A stretch of DNA of 64,000 bases from Pseudomonas sp. TTU2014-080ASC (GTDB lineage Bacteria; Pseudomonadota; Gammaproteobacteria; Pseudomonadales; Pseudomonadaceae). Both the position numbers and the translations under genes were made by a program. Positions 54,083 through 63,475 of this stretch are shown one piece after another. The notes under the pieces are model-generated. The model did not search any database. It was not told the origin of the DNA and saw only the letters and a program-made list of their open reading frames with translations. Positions within the stretch are counted from its first letter, which is position 1. Each line of letters begins with the position of its first letter. The stretch lies in contig NZ_LKKK01000011.1 of assembly GCF_001446935.1 (NCBI RefSeq), positions 558,001-622,000 on the forward strand, in the 5' to 3' direction.

Positions 54083-54194
54083 TGGACGGGCCTCGTAACG
54101 GTTGTGCCGATCTCAGCGTGATGACGTTATAAGGTGCAGCAGTCTGTCCTCGTCACTGCTGCACCGCGTCGGGCCTGTAGCGCCAGAATATCCG

Positions 54195-54539
54195 TTACTT
54201 GCGTTGCCATTGACCCTGAATATGGATGTACTGCCCGGCTGGGGTTTTGTCGATGGCCTTTTGTCCGGCAATCGCTTCCACATCGCTGAGTTTGATGCCG
54301 TTCTGTGCCGCCAGTTTCTGGTATTCAGCACGGCGCGCATCGTTGATCAGCTTGGCAATATCGGCAGCCTGGCCGCCGGGTTTAACCACGCCCAGATAGC
54401 CAGTGGGCATCTCGCCGAGCTGGCCGTTGGCTTTGGCATCGCCTAAGGCCGACATGGCGTCATTAAGGGAGAGGGCGGCCGCCGGTAAACTCAGGGCTAG
54501 CAGCAGTGTCAGGCTGGCAAGACGTTGAAAAATGTTCAT
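54195..54539 (-). CDS. ydbL: YdbL-family periplasmic protein (DUF1318)
   Basis: This 114-residue exported protein has a signal peptide (MNIFQRLASLTLLLALSLPAAALS) and a DUF1318 domain (DAMSALGDAKANGQLGEMPTGYLGVVKPGGQAADIAKLINDARRAEYQKLAAQNG). As I recall, it acts with YnbE and YdbH in outer-membrane phospholipid homeostasis. It is the last gene of the ydbH-ynbE-ydbL unit on the minus strand. AAGGAG lies before the ATG. Confidence 0.9.
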   Translation of the reverse strand: MNIFQRLASLTLLLALSLPAAALSLNDAMSALGDAKANGQLGEMPTGYLGVVKPGGQAADIAKLINDARRAEYQKLAAQNGIKLSDVEAIAGQKAIDKTPAGQYIHIQGQWQRK

Positions 54540-54550
54540 GCGGGGGCTCC

Positions 54551-54742
54551 TTAGAACAGTCCACTGGATTCACTGAACACATTGTCCAGCGCTTTATCGA
54601 CCTTGATATAAATCTCGTGCTCAACCTTCACGTTTAGGTTGATATTTATCGGCTCGTTGGGCATCGCCAACTGCACCGTGGGCGTACAGGCCGTGCTGAG
54701 CAGGCCCAGCAGCAAAATGGCCAGATAGTGGTGCAAGCGCAT
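54551..54742 (-). CDS. ynbE: YnbE-like outer-membrane lipoprotein
   Basis: This 63-residue lipoprotein has a lipobox (LLGLLSTAC, C19). The mature part (PTVQLAMPNEPININLNVKVEHEIYIKVDKALDNVF) matches YnbE, the partner of the AsmA-like protein YdbH. GGAGAC lies before the ATG. It sits 11 bases upstream of ydbL and 26 bases downstream of ydbH, so the three are one operon. Confidence 0.93.
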   Translation of the reverse strand: MRLHHYLAILLLGLLSTACTPTVQLAMPNEPININLNVKVEHEIYIKVDKALDNVFSESSGLF

Positions 54743-54768
54743 GTCACGTCTCCTTGTCGATAACCCCG

Positions 54769-57381
54769 TTATTCGGGCGCTGCGGTTTTAGGCTTGTTCT
54801 CGGCATTACGTTGCAGCAGGCGCTGTTGCACGCGTTGCTGGATAATTTCGCTGACTTTATCGCTCAGTTGCAGGCTGGCCAGCAAGGTTGGGATGTCCTC
54901 CTGCAGATTGATATTGAAGTGAATGGGGCGGCCTTTCTCAATCGCCGGATTTTGTCCTTCGAGGCGAATTCCCAGTGTCAGCTGGCCTTGAGGATCATAG
55001 TTGACCTGGCTGTTGAGTGTGCTGAATTGAAAATCTTCCAGTGATTGGGTCACCAGCTGCATAGCCGGATTGCTGCGTCCCAGCTGGCGGATTCGCTCAG
55101 AGTCGAATTGCAAGCGGCCGCCGGGTTGGCGGGCTTCCAGGAAGCCTTGTTCAATGCTGAAACCAGCTCTGCTCAGTTGCAGCGGCAAGCGGCCGTCGAT
55201 GCTGCCGGTACCGGCCAGGCCTTCTGTGGGGTAGAGGGTGAACAGCTGTTCGAGTTGCAGGCCTTTGAGTTCGAACGGGAAGAGCAGGGGGATGCTGGCC
55301 AGATCCCATTGATTGGCCGGCAGTGTCAGGTCTCCGCCAATCAGGGCACTGTGAGCTTCTGTCAGTTTCAGGGTGCCTTTGTCTGGTGCCTGTAGAACTG
55401 CCTGATAATGCCCACGCAGCTGCAGTGGGCCGAGAGGGACGCCGGGGTTGGCTTGTTCGAGGGTGAGATCGGGCAGCTCCAACTGCAAGGTGCTGGCGTT
55501 GATCTGCAGGCTTGGGTTGCCGCTCAAGCCGGTAATCTGGGTGCGGTCATAGACGCCGCTGAGGCCTTTGGCGCTGAAGTTTAAGGTGATGTTTGGGCTG
55601 TTTTGCGCGGGCTTCAGGTGCAGTTGCGCCGTGCCTTTCAAGCGTCCGTTATTAAGTTCCAGAAGCGCTGGCCAGGCGGTGAAACTACCTTGTAGCGGGT
55701 TGCCAGTACGTAAAAACATTTCGTTGAACTGGGCGTTGAGGCTCAGGCCTTTAGTAAGGCTGTGTTGCAGGCCGACTTTAGCGCTTAGTTGGGCGTCATT
55801 ACTCAGGGTTCCGGACAGCTCAAAGGCTTGATTGTCGAGCGTGACGGGGCCGCGCCAGGACCAGCGTTGTGGCTTTAATTGCTCGTGCAGCGGTTTTGCC
55901 GTGAGTGCTAGCGTACTGCGGGCTTGCCAGGAAATTGGGCCTACTGGCGGAATCTGTCCCTGCAGGGTGAGGTCCGAACCGCTGGCGTCCACCTGCTCGG
56001 CCTGCCACTGCCCGTAGCGCAGGCGCTCGGCGCTGAGTTTGGATGTATTAGCCAGATCCATGTGGTACTGCTTCTGGTCCACATAACCGTCCAGCTTTAG
56101 TGTCGCTTTGAGGCCTTTGAGGTTTAGATCTTGAAAATCCACAGCGGGGGTGCTGGCGGTCAGGGTGGTATCAACCAGTTGCACAGCCCAAGGCAGGCTG
56201 TTGGAGAGGATCAGTGTGCCGTCCAAAACCAAGGGGGACTTACCTTGGACCATGATTTGAGCGCTGACCGGTAACTCGCGTCCAAGCAGCGGTTCAGCAA
56301 TCTGCGTGGGTGCCTGAACGGGCTGGAGTTTGATTTGCACGGCGTCCGGATGTAGGCCGGCAGGCAGGGATTGGCTAAGTTCGCTGGTGATTTGGCTAAG
56401 GGTCAGATTGCTGCTCAGGCTGTCTGCCAGCCACTGACCATCTACTGCCTTGGCAGTTATATCAAGCTGACCCTGAATTTGCCCCAGGGCTGGGATTGGC
56501 CAGGGTTGTGGCAGATTGGCGTAGGCGCTGAGGGTCCCAGAGGCTTGCTGCAACGATGCCCAGGCGATCGGCCCGTTTGGCAGCAGCAGGCTGAATTGGG
56601 ACTCGATCTGAGCACTGTGCGGTGCCTGAGCTATCAGTTGGGCTGAGGTCGGCAGCCATTGTCGTAACCAACTGTGTAGCGTGGCAGCTTGCTGAATATC
56701 TGCGTTCACCAGCACATGCCAGAACTGCCCATTGGGCTTGGGTTCCAGGCTGGTGAGCAGGAGCATTTGCGGTTGCTGGTTAATCGCCAGATCCACCTGC
56801 AGATGTGGAGCAACGTACACGCCCAGCAGGCGGGCCTTCCACTCTAATTCATCGTTGCCATGCTGCAGGGTAAGTTGAACGCTGAGGTCCAGATTGAGAT
56901 CAGGCAAGTAGCGTGAGGTATTGGTGACGTTTAATACGCCAGATAGGGTGCAGCGTTGTTCCGCGCAGGGCAGGTCAATATTCAGCTGCGCTATTTGCAG
57001 ATGAGCAGGTATCAGACTGACGTAGCCTGCTGTTTGTGCCACATTCAGCGCTGTCGACGGTGACTCTCCAGTTGTACTGGACTGGGCAAGTGAGAGGCTA
57101 AGCTGCTGGAGCTTGATCCGTCGCACCCAGGGCGCAGGTCGATTGAAGTCTGGCCACTCAATCAGCAGGTCTTGCAGCTGTACGCTGGCCGTTGGGTGAG
57201 TAAAGGACAGCTGCTGCAGGCCTATCCCAGCGGAAGAAACGCGAAACCCCTGCCAGTGGAGGTCTTCGATCTGTTGCTGAGTCAGCCAGCGACTCGTTCC
57301 GAGCCAAGCGGCCGCACCAAGCAATAACAGCAGCAATAGCACACACACTGAAACGCGCAGCCAGATGCGGCGGCCCTGCAT
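54769..57381 (-). CDS. ydbH: YdbH-type AsmA-like intermembrane phospholipid transport protein
   Basis: This 870-residue protein has one N-terminal inner-membrane helix (IWLRVSVCVLLLLLLLGAAAW) and a very long periplasmic part rich in beta-strand repeats. It ends with a conserved YdbH block (LFPFELKGLQLEQLFTLYPTEGLAGTGSIDGRLPLQLSRAGF, about 710-750) and IRLEGQNPAIEKGRPIHFNINLQEDIPTLLASL. This matches the AsmA-like family (with TamB and YhdP), thought to bridge the periplasm and move phospholipids with YnbE at the outer membrane. The ATG at 57381 has GGGAA upstream. Confidence 0.92.
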   Translation of the reverse strand: MQGRRIWLRVSVCVLLLLLLLGAAAWLGTSRWLTQQQIEDLHWQGFRVSSAGIGLQQLSFTHPTASVQLQDLLIEWPDFNRPAPWVRRIKLQQLSLSLAQSSTTGESPSTALNVAQTAGYVSLIPAHLQIAQLNIDLPCAEQRCTLSGVLNVTNTSRYLPDLNLDLSVQLTLQHGNDELEWKARLLGVYVAPHLQVDLAINQQPQMLLLTSLEPKPNGQFWHVLVNADIQQAATLHSWLRQWLPTSAQLIAQAPHSAQIESQFSLLLPNGPIAWASLQQASGTLSAYANLPQPWPIPALGQIQGQLDITAKAVDGQWLADSLSSNLTLSQITSELSQSLPAGLHPDAVQIKLQPVQAPTQIAEPLLGRELPVSAQIMVQGKSPLVLDGTLILSNSLPWAVQLVDTTLTASTPAVDFQDLNLKGLKATLKLDGYVDQKQYHMDLANTSKLSAERLRYGQWQAEQVDASGSDLTLQGQIPPVGPISWQARSTLALTAKPLHEQLKPQRWSWRGPVTLDNQAFELSGTLSNDAQLSAKVGLQHSLTKGLSLNAQFNEMFLRTGNPLQGSFTAWPALLELNNGRLKGTAQLHLKPAQNSPNITLNFSAKGLSGVYDRTQITGLSGNPSLQINASTLQLELPDLTLEQANPGVPLGPLQLRGHYQAVLQAPDKGTLKLTEAHSALIGGDLTLPANQWDLASIPLLFPFELKGLQLEQLFTLYPTEGLAGTGSIDGRLPLQLSRAGFSIEQGFLEARQPGGRLQFDSERIRQLGRSNPAMQLVTQSLEDFQFSTLNSQVNYDPQGQLTLGIRLEGQNPAIEKGRPIHFNINLQEDIPTLLASLQLSDKVSEIIQQRVQQRLLQRNAENKPKTAAPE

Positions 57382-57485
57382 AACACGGATTCCCTTATAG
57401 GTGTTACCAGTCTGGCGTAGCACTGCTGACGCCGTGAAGTGGCTTGAGTATACACAGCGCTGAACAGCAGATTTTTACTTAGCGG

Positions 57486-58550
57486 TTAGCGGGGAGGCTG
57501 GCTGAGGCTGAACTTATGCGCGACAAAACGGGTTATGTGTGGGCCCAACAACAGCACGATGATGAAGCGGAACATCTGCGCGGTGATGACAAAGGCCATA
57601 TCCACCGGGCTGCCCGAAGCAATGATGGCAATGGAGTCGACCCCGCCGGGACTGCTGGCCAAATACGCTGTCAGCGGATCGATATGGAAAACCTGCACTA
57701 ACACGGCTGCTGGAATCAGGCATAAGGCAATCATGGCCACTAACAGCGCTACGACTTTGACGAACGCATTGGCCGCAGCCTGACGAACTTCGCGGGTGAA
57801 GCGTAAGCCAATGCTCCAGCCCAATAACACAAATCCCAGCGCCTGCAGCCAAACAGGTGGGTGAGTGGGCAAAAGCCCGGAGCTGCCTAAGGCGAAACTC
57901 AGCACAATGGCATTGATAAAGATATTCGAGGCCTTAGGAGTCAGGCGTGCAAGCAACAGGCTGGCCGCCACCACCAGCAGGGCACCAGCCAATTCGGCCA
58001 GGGAACCGATGAAAGCGTTGCTCGCTGCACTTGCTGCTGGTACGCCATCAGCAGAGAAGACTCCCACCGCGAGGGCAGCCACGAACGCTACCATCACCAC
58101 GCGGGTGTATTGCACAAACGCAACCAGACGCGAATCGGCACCGTGCTGTTCAGACAGAATGATCATCATCGGTGCTGCACCTGGCAGCGAACCCCAGATG
58201 CCGGTGGTGCCCGGAAGTACCTGAATGCGGCTGACCAGAACGCCGATGCCCAAGCTGATGATCAGCACCGAAGCGGTGATCCCTGCATACAACCAAGCGG
58301 TATTGGCCGTGTGCGGCAGCACATCCAGGGTGATTGAGGCACCAATCAGACAGCCGATGATGGCTTGAGCGAGATTTGACAGCGAAGCCGGCAACTTCAG
58401 CTGCCAATCCCGTGTCGTCACGCCAATAGCTGCCAGCATAGCGCCGAGCATGAAGGAAGCTGGAGCACCGATGACTGTCAGAATTACTCCCGCCAGCAAC
58501 GACACGAAACTGAGTGTCAGCCACTTAAGATAATTTGTTTGATTTAGCAT
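57486..58550 (-). CDS. AbrB-family integral membrane protein (PF05145)
   Basis: This 354-residue protein has about ten membrane helices in two related halves. FMLGAMLAAIGVTTRDWQL and PGTTGIWGSLPGAAPMMIILSEQHGADSRLVAFVQYTRV are typical of the AbrB duplication family, as is SSPGGVDSIAIIASGSPVDMAFVITAQMFRF in the second half. It is annotated elsewhere as an ammonia monooxygenase-like regulator, without experimental basis. It is probably a transporter of the catabolic cluster on its right. It lies 146 bp downstream of the LysR gene on the same strand. Confidence 0.85.
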   Translation of the reverse strand: MLNQTNYLKWLTLSFVSLLAGVILTVIGAPASFMLGAMLAAIGVTTRDWQLKLPASLSNLAQAIIGCLIGASITLDVLPHTANTAWLYAGITASVLIISLGIGVLVSRIQVLPGTTGIWGSLPGAAPMMIILSEQHGADSRLVAFVQYTRVVMVAFVAALAVGVFSADGVPAASAASNAFIGSLAELAGALLVVAASLLLARLTPKASNIFINAIVLSFALGSSGLLPTHPPVWLQALGFVLLGWSIGLRFTREVRQAAANAFVKVVALLVAMIALCLIPAAVLVQVFHIDPLTAYLASSPGGVDSIAIIASGSPVDMAFVITAQMFRFIIVLLLGPHITRFVAHKFSLSQPPR

Positions 58551-58696
58551 CGGATGTTCCGCAAATGGCCTAAATACGATTTGGAATCCAGCGGAGTTTA
58601 AAACTGTAGTGGCAAGTAATTAGTGAACAGTTAGTGGCTGATATTGGCGGGCGGTAGTTCAGTGCGCTCGCTTGATACAGCCTGTGAGGCGTCTGT

Positions 58697-59626
58697 TCAG
58701 GTATTAATGTGGGTAGCCAGATTGGCTTGCCAGAAGGCCTCGGCGCTTGTGCCCATTTTGCCGGGGGAGCACACCAGGCGGATATCCAGTGGAATATCGA
58801 ATTCGCTTCTGCCAGCGCGCACCAGTCGCTTCAGTTCAAGGTCCTGGCGTACACAACTCAAGGGCAGCCAGGCAAGACCAAGCCCGCTGAGGGCCAGGGT
58901 GCGGATACCGTCCGCCATCGAATGGCTGTGAGACGGTTTAAGTGTGGGAATGCCAGGCATTGCGGCCAGTGAGCGTTCCAATGCCCAACCCAGTGAGCAG
59001 TCTGGGCTGTAAGGTAGAAACGACACGGCAGGATCATTGGCGTGCAGCTTATGTTGAGCATCGTAGAGTAGGTTTGGAGCGCTTACGGCCACCAGCGATT
59101 CTGTGCCTAGCGTAATACTGGGACGGTCTGAGGCGAGGTTGAGCTTTTCGAGCTGAGCCTGAATGCCATTGGAGGCATCGGCGAAGGTGAGTACGAAGTC
59201 TGCTTTGCCATCCTCAAGTGCCTGGAGGCATTCGGGAAGATGGGCGGAAATAATGGATAGGTTTACGCCATCTAATTGCCGGTGAATGTGAGGCAGCCAT
59301 TCGGGCAAAAATACTCTGGACATTATGTGAGGCGTGGCAATGCGGATTGTATTGTCCTGTTGCTTTAGTTTTTCCTGAATTGACTTTCGGGTAAGTTCCA
59401 TTGATTCAACAATATGTACGGCCGTTTCAAATAGGTCTCTTCCGGCGTCTGTTAATTCAAGTTGATGATTTGAACGATTGAGTACTTTAGTTCCCAGCCA
59501 GGCTTCAATAGAAGAAATGCGTCTGCTCAGGCCGGAGGTGGTTATATTGCAGTGCTCTGCAGCCTTGGAAAAGCTACGCAGACGTGCAATAACGATGAAA
59601 TTTTCAAGACTTCGGATATCCGGCAT
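58697..59626 (-). CDS. LysR-family transcriptional regulator of the BKACE cluster
   Basis: This 309-residue LTTR has an HTH at the N-terminus (SLENFIVIARLRSFSKAAEHCNITTSGLSRRISSIEAWLG, about 6-45), LTDAGRDLFETA, and a periplasmic-binding-fold effector domain (RIATPHIMSRVFLPEWLPHIHRQLDGVNLSIISAHLPECL). It is divergent from the BKACE gene with a 235-bp gap that contains a GCAAC-TAAT-GTTGC dyad. The standard LysR layout makes it the likely activator of the BKACE-MFS-HAD row. The inducer is unknown. Confidence 0.9.
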   Translation of the reverse strand: MPDIRSLENFIVIARLRSFSKAAEHCNITTSGLSRRISSIEAWLGTKVLNRSNHQLELTDAGRDLFETAVHIVESMELTRKSIQEKLKQQDNTIRIATPHIMSRVFLPEWLPHIHRQLDGVNLSIISAHLPECLQALEDGKADFVLTFADASNGIQAQLEKLNLASDRPSITLGTESLVAVSAPNLLYDAQHKLHANDPAVSFLPYSPDCSLGWALERSLAAMPGIPTLKPSHSHSMADGIRTLALSGLGLAWLPLSCVRQDLELKRLVRAGRSEFDIPLDIRLVCSPGKMGTSAEAFWQANLATHINT

Positions 59627-59716
59627 ATTGCTGATCTCGCAAGCGTTTATGCCTCAAGCATCGCACGGTTATTTTTTTAATTGCAAGTCAGTTAATGGTT
59701 GTGGCTGATTGATATT

Positions 59717-59733
59717 GTTGCAACTAATGTTGC
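59717..59733. promoter_or_regulatory. GTTGCAAC/GTTGC dyads between LysR and BKACE genes
   Basis: GTTGCAAC is itself palindromic and GCAAC-N4-GTTGC forms a second dyad (59720-59733). It is centred in the divergent gap at about 135 bases from the BKACE start. Possible LysR-type recognition region. No clean T-N11-A pair was confirmed. Confidence 0.4.
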
Positions 59734-59861
59734 TTATTTTGCATCGATTTAATTAGGTTTTTATGTGTATTTTATTCACGTGGGCGGTGTTGCTTGGAGT
59801 ATTTAGTTATTAGCAAGTAACAATATTTCGAGTGTTTCCTCAGCAAAGGGAGATTGTTGAA

Positions 59862-61157
59862 ATGAACGACTATACGCAGCGTGAAAAGTCATTGATTCTG
59901 GGGTGTGCCTCAACGGGCGCGAAGTTCACACCGGACAACCATCTCATTACCGGAGATGAGCTTTTTGACAAGATCTGCACCGGTACCACCATCAAGACCT
60001 CTCACCAAGAGCTTGTTACAGAAGCAAAGAAGCTCTACGAGATGGGCTGTCGCTACTATCACTACCATGCGCGTAATCCTGAAACCCACGAGCAGACTAC
60101 CGATAACCACATCTATCAGGCGGTCAGCCGCAGTGTTCAGAGTCAGTGCAAGGATGTATTGATAAGTTTCGGTGCCAGCCGTAACGGCGGTGAAGTCCAG
60201 CAGAACATTCGCCACTTCGGCGAGTGGGAGCGAGTGAGTCAGTGCGCTATACCCTTACATTTGGGCGGCGCGCATTTTGTGACGATTCAGGCCGCCATTG
60301 AACTGCAAATTATCTGTGATCTGGAAAGGCAAGAAGAGAAGCTAACTCTGGATTACGCCTCCAGTACGGAGTTTCTTAAAGCGCTTGCTCGTTATAGCCC
60401 GTCGGTCAGGGTTGAGCGGGCACAGCTGAACACAAACTCCACCAGCAAGGGCGCGGATTATGGCAGCACGTCGCCGCTGATACAGTTTCAAGTTTATCGC
60501 AATGCTATCCAGGCTCGACAGAAACTGGGCCTGTTCCATGAGGTGGAATGGGTTCAGTTGGTCCGTAGTTATGCGATGACGCGCTTTGCCGTTGAACACC
60601 CGAAGATGAGGCTGGGCAGCTCTGGGCAGTTGAATGTCATCCTGCTGTTCGGCTTCTCACCACGGCTTCCGTTCCCTGAAACGTACGCAGAATTCAAAGC
60701 GGTGATTGATGCCGCTAAAAGCCTTGAGTACGACATCGCCGATCCTTCACGCAAGCTGCGTCATGTAACGATTACCGTGGGCGCAGCTGTTATGCCGCAC
60801 CATGCCAGTGAGCACTTTAAAGCGTTAGACGTCGGCCCGCGCAAAGGCGTGAAGCTGTGTGCAGTGCGCCGGCTAGCAGCCTATGCGGCTCAGCCCGATA
60901 GCCAGGTTGATGTTCTGCGCACTGGCATGGAAGACACGCCGTATGAGGTCGACGAACACGGCGAAATTCAGATCAGCGATAACGTCCGATTGCTCAGTTA
61001 TGCCATTGAAGAGCTGCAGGCCAATGGCGCTCGGGTTGAAACGGACCCAGAGCGGATTTTCACCCGTATGGGGCTGGAGGCCGTGCGTGATGGCTGCCTT
61101 ACCGCCCAGCGCCAACATCCGTTGGGGCAGCCTGAGCACACGCTCGCCATTGCCTGA
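59862..61157 (+). CDS. Beta-keto acid cleavage enzyme family protein (BKACE, DUF849)
   Basis: This 431-residue zinc enzyme of the BKACE family condenses a beta-keto acid with acetyl-CoA to give acetoacetate and a new CoA ester. The metal motif is YYHYHARNPETHEQT (H67, H69, R71). VLRTGMEDTPYEV carries the conserved glutamate and aspartate. It is longer than most BKACE proteins (about 300), with an insert in the middle of the barrel (about 150-300). The ATG at 59862 has AAGGGAG upstream. The keto-acid substrate cannot be inferred from sequence. Confidence 0.85.
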   Translation: MNDYTQREKSLILGCASTGAKFTPDNHLITGDELFDKICTGTTIKTSHQELVTEAKKLYEMGCRYYHYHARNPETHEQTTDNHIYQAVSRSVQSQCKDVLISFGASRNGGEVQQNIRHFGEWERVSQCAIPLHLGGAHFVTIQAAIELQIICDLERQEEKLTLDYASSTEFLKALARYSPSVRVERAQLNTNSTSKGADYGSTSPLIQFQVYRNAIQARQKLGLFHEVEWVQLVRSYAMTRFAVEHPKMRLGSSGQLNVILLFGFSPRLPFPETYAEFKAVIDAAKSLEYDIADPSRKLRHVTITVGAAVMPHHASEHFKALDVGPRKGVKLCAVRRLAAYAAQPDSQVDVLRTGMEDTPYEVDEHGEIQISDNVRLLSYAIEELQANGARVETDPERIFTRMGLEAVRDGCLTAQRQHPLGQPEHTLAIA

Positions 61158-61164
61158 GGTTGCT

Positions 61165-62403
61165 ATGAGTCAAAACGCTGTGCCTCGTCACACTCAGGGC
61201 TATCGCTGGGTGATTCTGATCATTGCAACGCTTGCTCAGGCCTGCGCCAGTTTTTTTGTGCAGGGGATTGGTGCAATCGCCGTCTTTATTCAGGATGGCC
61301 TGCATCTGACGACTTTGCAGATCGGGTTGCTGGTTTCGGCCGCCCAGCTGGTACCTGTGGCTGGATTGCTTGTGGCCGGTGAGTTGCTGGATAGGTACAG
61401 CGAACGCCTGGTAGTAGGGATCGGGACGCTGATTGTTGCGTTTGCGCTGATGGCGGCCACAGCGGCATACAGTTACCTGTCTCTGCTGCTGTTTCTGATC
61501 GTTGTTGGTGCTGGATACAGCACGGCACAGCCTGGCGGGAGTAAATCGGTTTCGCGCTGGTTTGCCGCCTCTCAACGCGGCTTTGCGATGGGAATACGTC
61601 AGGCTGGGCTGCCTTTGGGTGGGGCGTTGGCAGCGGCATTGCTGCCATTTATGGCTGCTCGGTGGGGATGGCAGTCGTCGTTTCTTGCCGGTGGTTTGGT
61701 GGCCTTATTCGGGGCTGTGATTTTTATTATTTTTTACCGGCAAGCGCCGGAGCAGAGCAGGGTTGTCGTTGCAGATATACCACTGAGAGAGGTGCTGGCC
61801 TCCCGATTGCAAATGCTGCGTGAGCCCTCCATGAGGAACATCGTGGCTTCGGGCGTCAGCCTCATCTCTGTGCAGTACGGGGTCCTCGTCTTCACAGCGC
61901 TTTATCTGCACGACACGCTGGGTATTACGATCACGCAGGCTGCTGTCTTTTTGTTTATTGCCCAATGTGCTGGTGTGGCAGGGCGCATTCTGTTGGCTGC
62001 CTGGAGCGACCGTTGCCGTTTGGGGCGCTATTTCCCGGTCTTGGTATGCATGGTGGCCGTGATCGCCGGCTTGCTGGTGTTGATAGCCGAGCCGTCTGCA
62101 TCCCCGCTGTTTTTGGGCGGGCTGTTTGCCTACCTGGGCTTTTTCAGTTTTGGCTGGTATGGCCCTTGGGTTGCCTACGTCGCCGAGTCAGCTCCGCCCG
62201 ATAAAACCGGCTTTGCACTGGGGCTCGCCATGGCAATCAATCAGGTTGCAATTGTTTCAGCACCTCCGCTGTTGGGGCTGTTGGTCGATACGACTAACAG
62301 CTACACGCCTGGTTGGATCGTGCTCATTGTTATGACCACTGTGGCGCTGCTGACAACGGCCTGGAGCCGCTCAGAATTGAAGAAACCTTCACTGCAAGAT
62401 TGA
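61165..62403 (+). CDS. Major facilitator superfamily transporter
   Basis: This 412-residue protein has twelve membrane helices. The A-motif-like VAGELLDRYSERLVV after helix 2 and the matching AGRILLAAWSDRCRLGRYFPVL after helix 8 are seen, as is GGSKSVSRWFAASQRGFAMGIRQAGLPLGGALAAALLP, typical of organic-acid or drug transporters. The ATG at 61165 has TGAGGTTG upstream, seven bases after the BKACE stop. The open frame extends 94 codons further left through BKACE but is not coding there. It probably imports the substrate of the BKACE cluster. Confidence 0.92.
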   Translation: MSQNAVPRHTQGYRWVILIIATLAQACASFFVQGIGAIAVFIQDGLHLTTLQIGLLVSAAQLVPVAGLLVAGELLDRYSERLVVGIGTLIVAFALMAATAAYSYLSLLLFLIVVGAGYSTAQPGGSKSVSRWFAASQRGFAMGIRQAGLPLGGALAAALLPFMAARWGWQSSFLAGGLVALFGAVIFIIFYRQAPEQSRVVVADIPLREVLASRLQMLREPSMRNIVASGVSLISVQYGVLVFTALYLHDTLGITITQAAVFLFIAQCAGVAGRILLAAWSDRCRLGRYFPVLVCMVAVIAGLLVLIAEPSASPLFLGGLFAYLGFFSFGWYGPWVAYVAESAPPDKTGFALGLAMAINQVAIVSAPPLLGLLVDTTNSYTPGWIVLIVMTTVALLTTAWSRSELKKPSLQD

Positions 62404-62471
62404 TCTGGCAAGAGAGGAGGCGCAATTCAAAGCTGGCTGAGCAATGGCCGCGTCAGGACGGGCAGGCATTT

Positions 62472-63182
62472 ATGGAGGAAGGCACTGTGCGGGCAATTTT
62501 GTTTGACGTATTCGGGACGGTTGTCGACTGGCGTTCAAGTCTGATTAACCAATTCAATAATCTGCATGAGTTGCGGAGCATCTCGCTCTCCAGTGAGGCA
62601 ATTGTCGATGAGTGGCGGGTACAAAGCAGGGCCATGCTGGATCTTGTGCGTGATTCAAAGCTGCCCTGGCTTGAGCTTGATGGTATACACCGGCAAAGCC
62701 TGAAGCAGATTCTGGCTGCACATGGATTGGCGCTGGAGGACAGCCAAGTCGAGAGCGTCAATGAATTTTGGCATCGGCTGGAGCCCTGGGCGGATGTGAC
62801 GAAGGGGTTGGGGCAGTTAAAACCCCACTTCATTCTTGCGGCGTTCACCAACGGCAACTTGTCGCTGATGATTGATGTAGCGCGACATGCTTCATTGCCC
62901 TGGGATGCAATTTTTAGCGCTGATGTGTTTAAGCGCTACAAACCCGAAACGGAGATATACCTCGGGGCCAGTGAGTTACTCAGGCTCGATCCAGAACAAA
63001 TTCTTCTTTGTGCCGCACATAATTATGACTTGAAGAAAGCGCGCTCTCTGGGGTTTAAAACAGCTTTTGTTCCTCGTGCGACTGAATTTGGGCCAGGGCA
63101 GCAAAGTGATTTGCAGGCGGAGGAGCGGTGGGATTTTATTGCTGAGGATTTTGAGGATTTAGCGCGGCAGTTGATTACCTAA
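62472..63182 (+). CDS. HAD-family hydrolase, haloacid dehalogenase type II-like
   Basis: This 236-residue HAD protein has the nucleophile aspartate in ILFDVFGTVVDWRSS (D12), the motif II Thr/Asn in FILAAFTNGN, motif III in KPETEIYLGA, and an LCAAHNYDLKKARSLGFKTAFVPR block. This matches type II haloacid dehalogenases, but phosphatase activity is also possible. The ATG at 62472 is used here. A GTG at 62487 with GGAGGAAGG upstream is an equally good start. It is the third gene of the BKACE row, 68 bases after the MFS gene. Confidence 0.85.
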   Translation: MEEGTVRAILFDVFGTVVDWRSSLINQFNNLHELRSISLSSEAIVDEWRVQSRAMLDLVRDSKLPWLELDGIHRQSLKQILAAHGLALEDSQVESVNEFWHRLEPWADVTKGLGQLKPHFILAAFTNGNLSLMIDVARHASLPWDAIFSADVFKRYKPETEIYLGASELLRLDPEQILLCAAHNYDLKKARSLGFKTAFVPRATEFGPGQQSDLQAEERWDFIAEDFEDLARQLIT

Positions 63183-63206
63183 AGTTGATGCAGAGGTTGG
63201 CATGAA

Positions 63207-63392
63207 ATGGACATCATGAAGGCTGCAACATTTGCCGTTATTCATTTTTCTATCGCATTTACCATCACCTATATCCTCACAAAAGACGCCCTTGCTGGTG
63301 GATTGGTTGCACTCATAGAGCCGAGCTGCAACACAGTTGCGTATCTGATTCATGAAAAGCTCTGGAGGAAGTACCGCAAGTCGCCAGGCTGA
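63207..63392 (+). CDS. DUF2061-family membrane protein
   Basis: This 61-residue protein has two short hydrophobic segments (AATFAVIHFSIAFTITYIL and GGLVALIEPSCNTVAYLIHEKLW). DUF2061 proteins share exactly this K-x-FAVIHF...LTGDxxxGGLVAxIEPxxNTVAYxxHExxW pattern. GAGG lies about ten bases before the start. The function is not established. It stands alone after the HAD gene. Confidence 0.85.
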   Translation: MDIMKAATFAVIHFSIAFTITYILTKDALAGGLVALIEPSCNTVAYLIHEKLWRKYRKSPG

Positions 63393-63475
63393 AACTTCGG
63401 GGCTGATTATGGGATTCTCAGGAGTACGGAGTTTAAGTTATTTCATTGGCGCGCAATTGCAGGATGCTCAAAATC

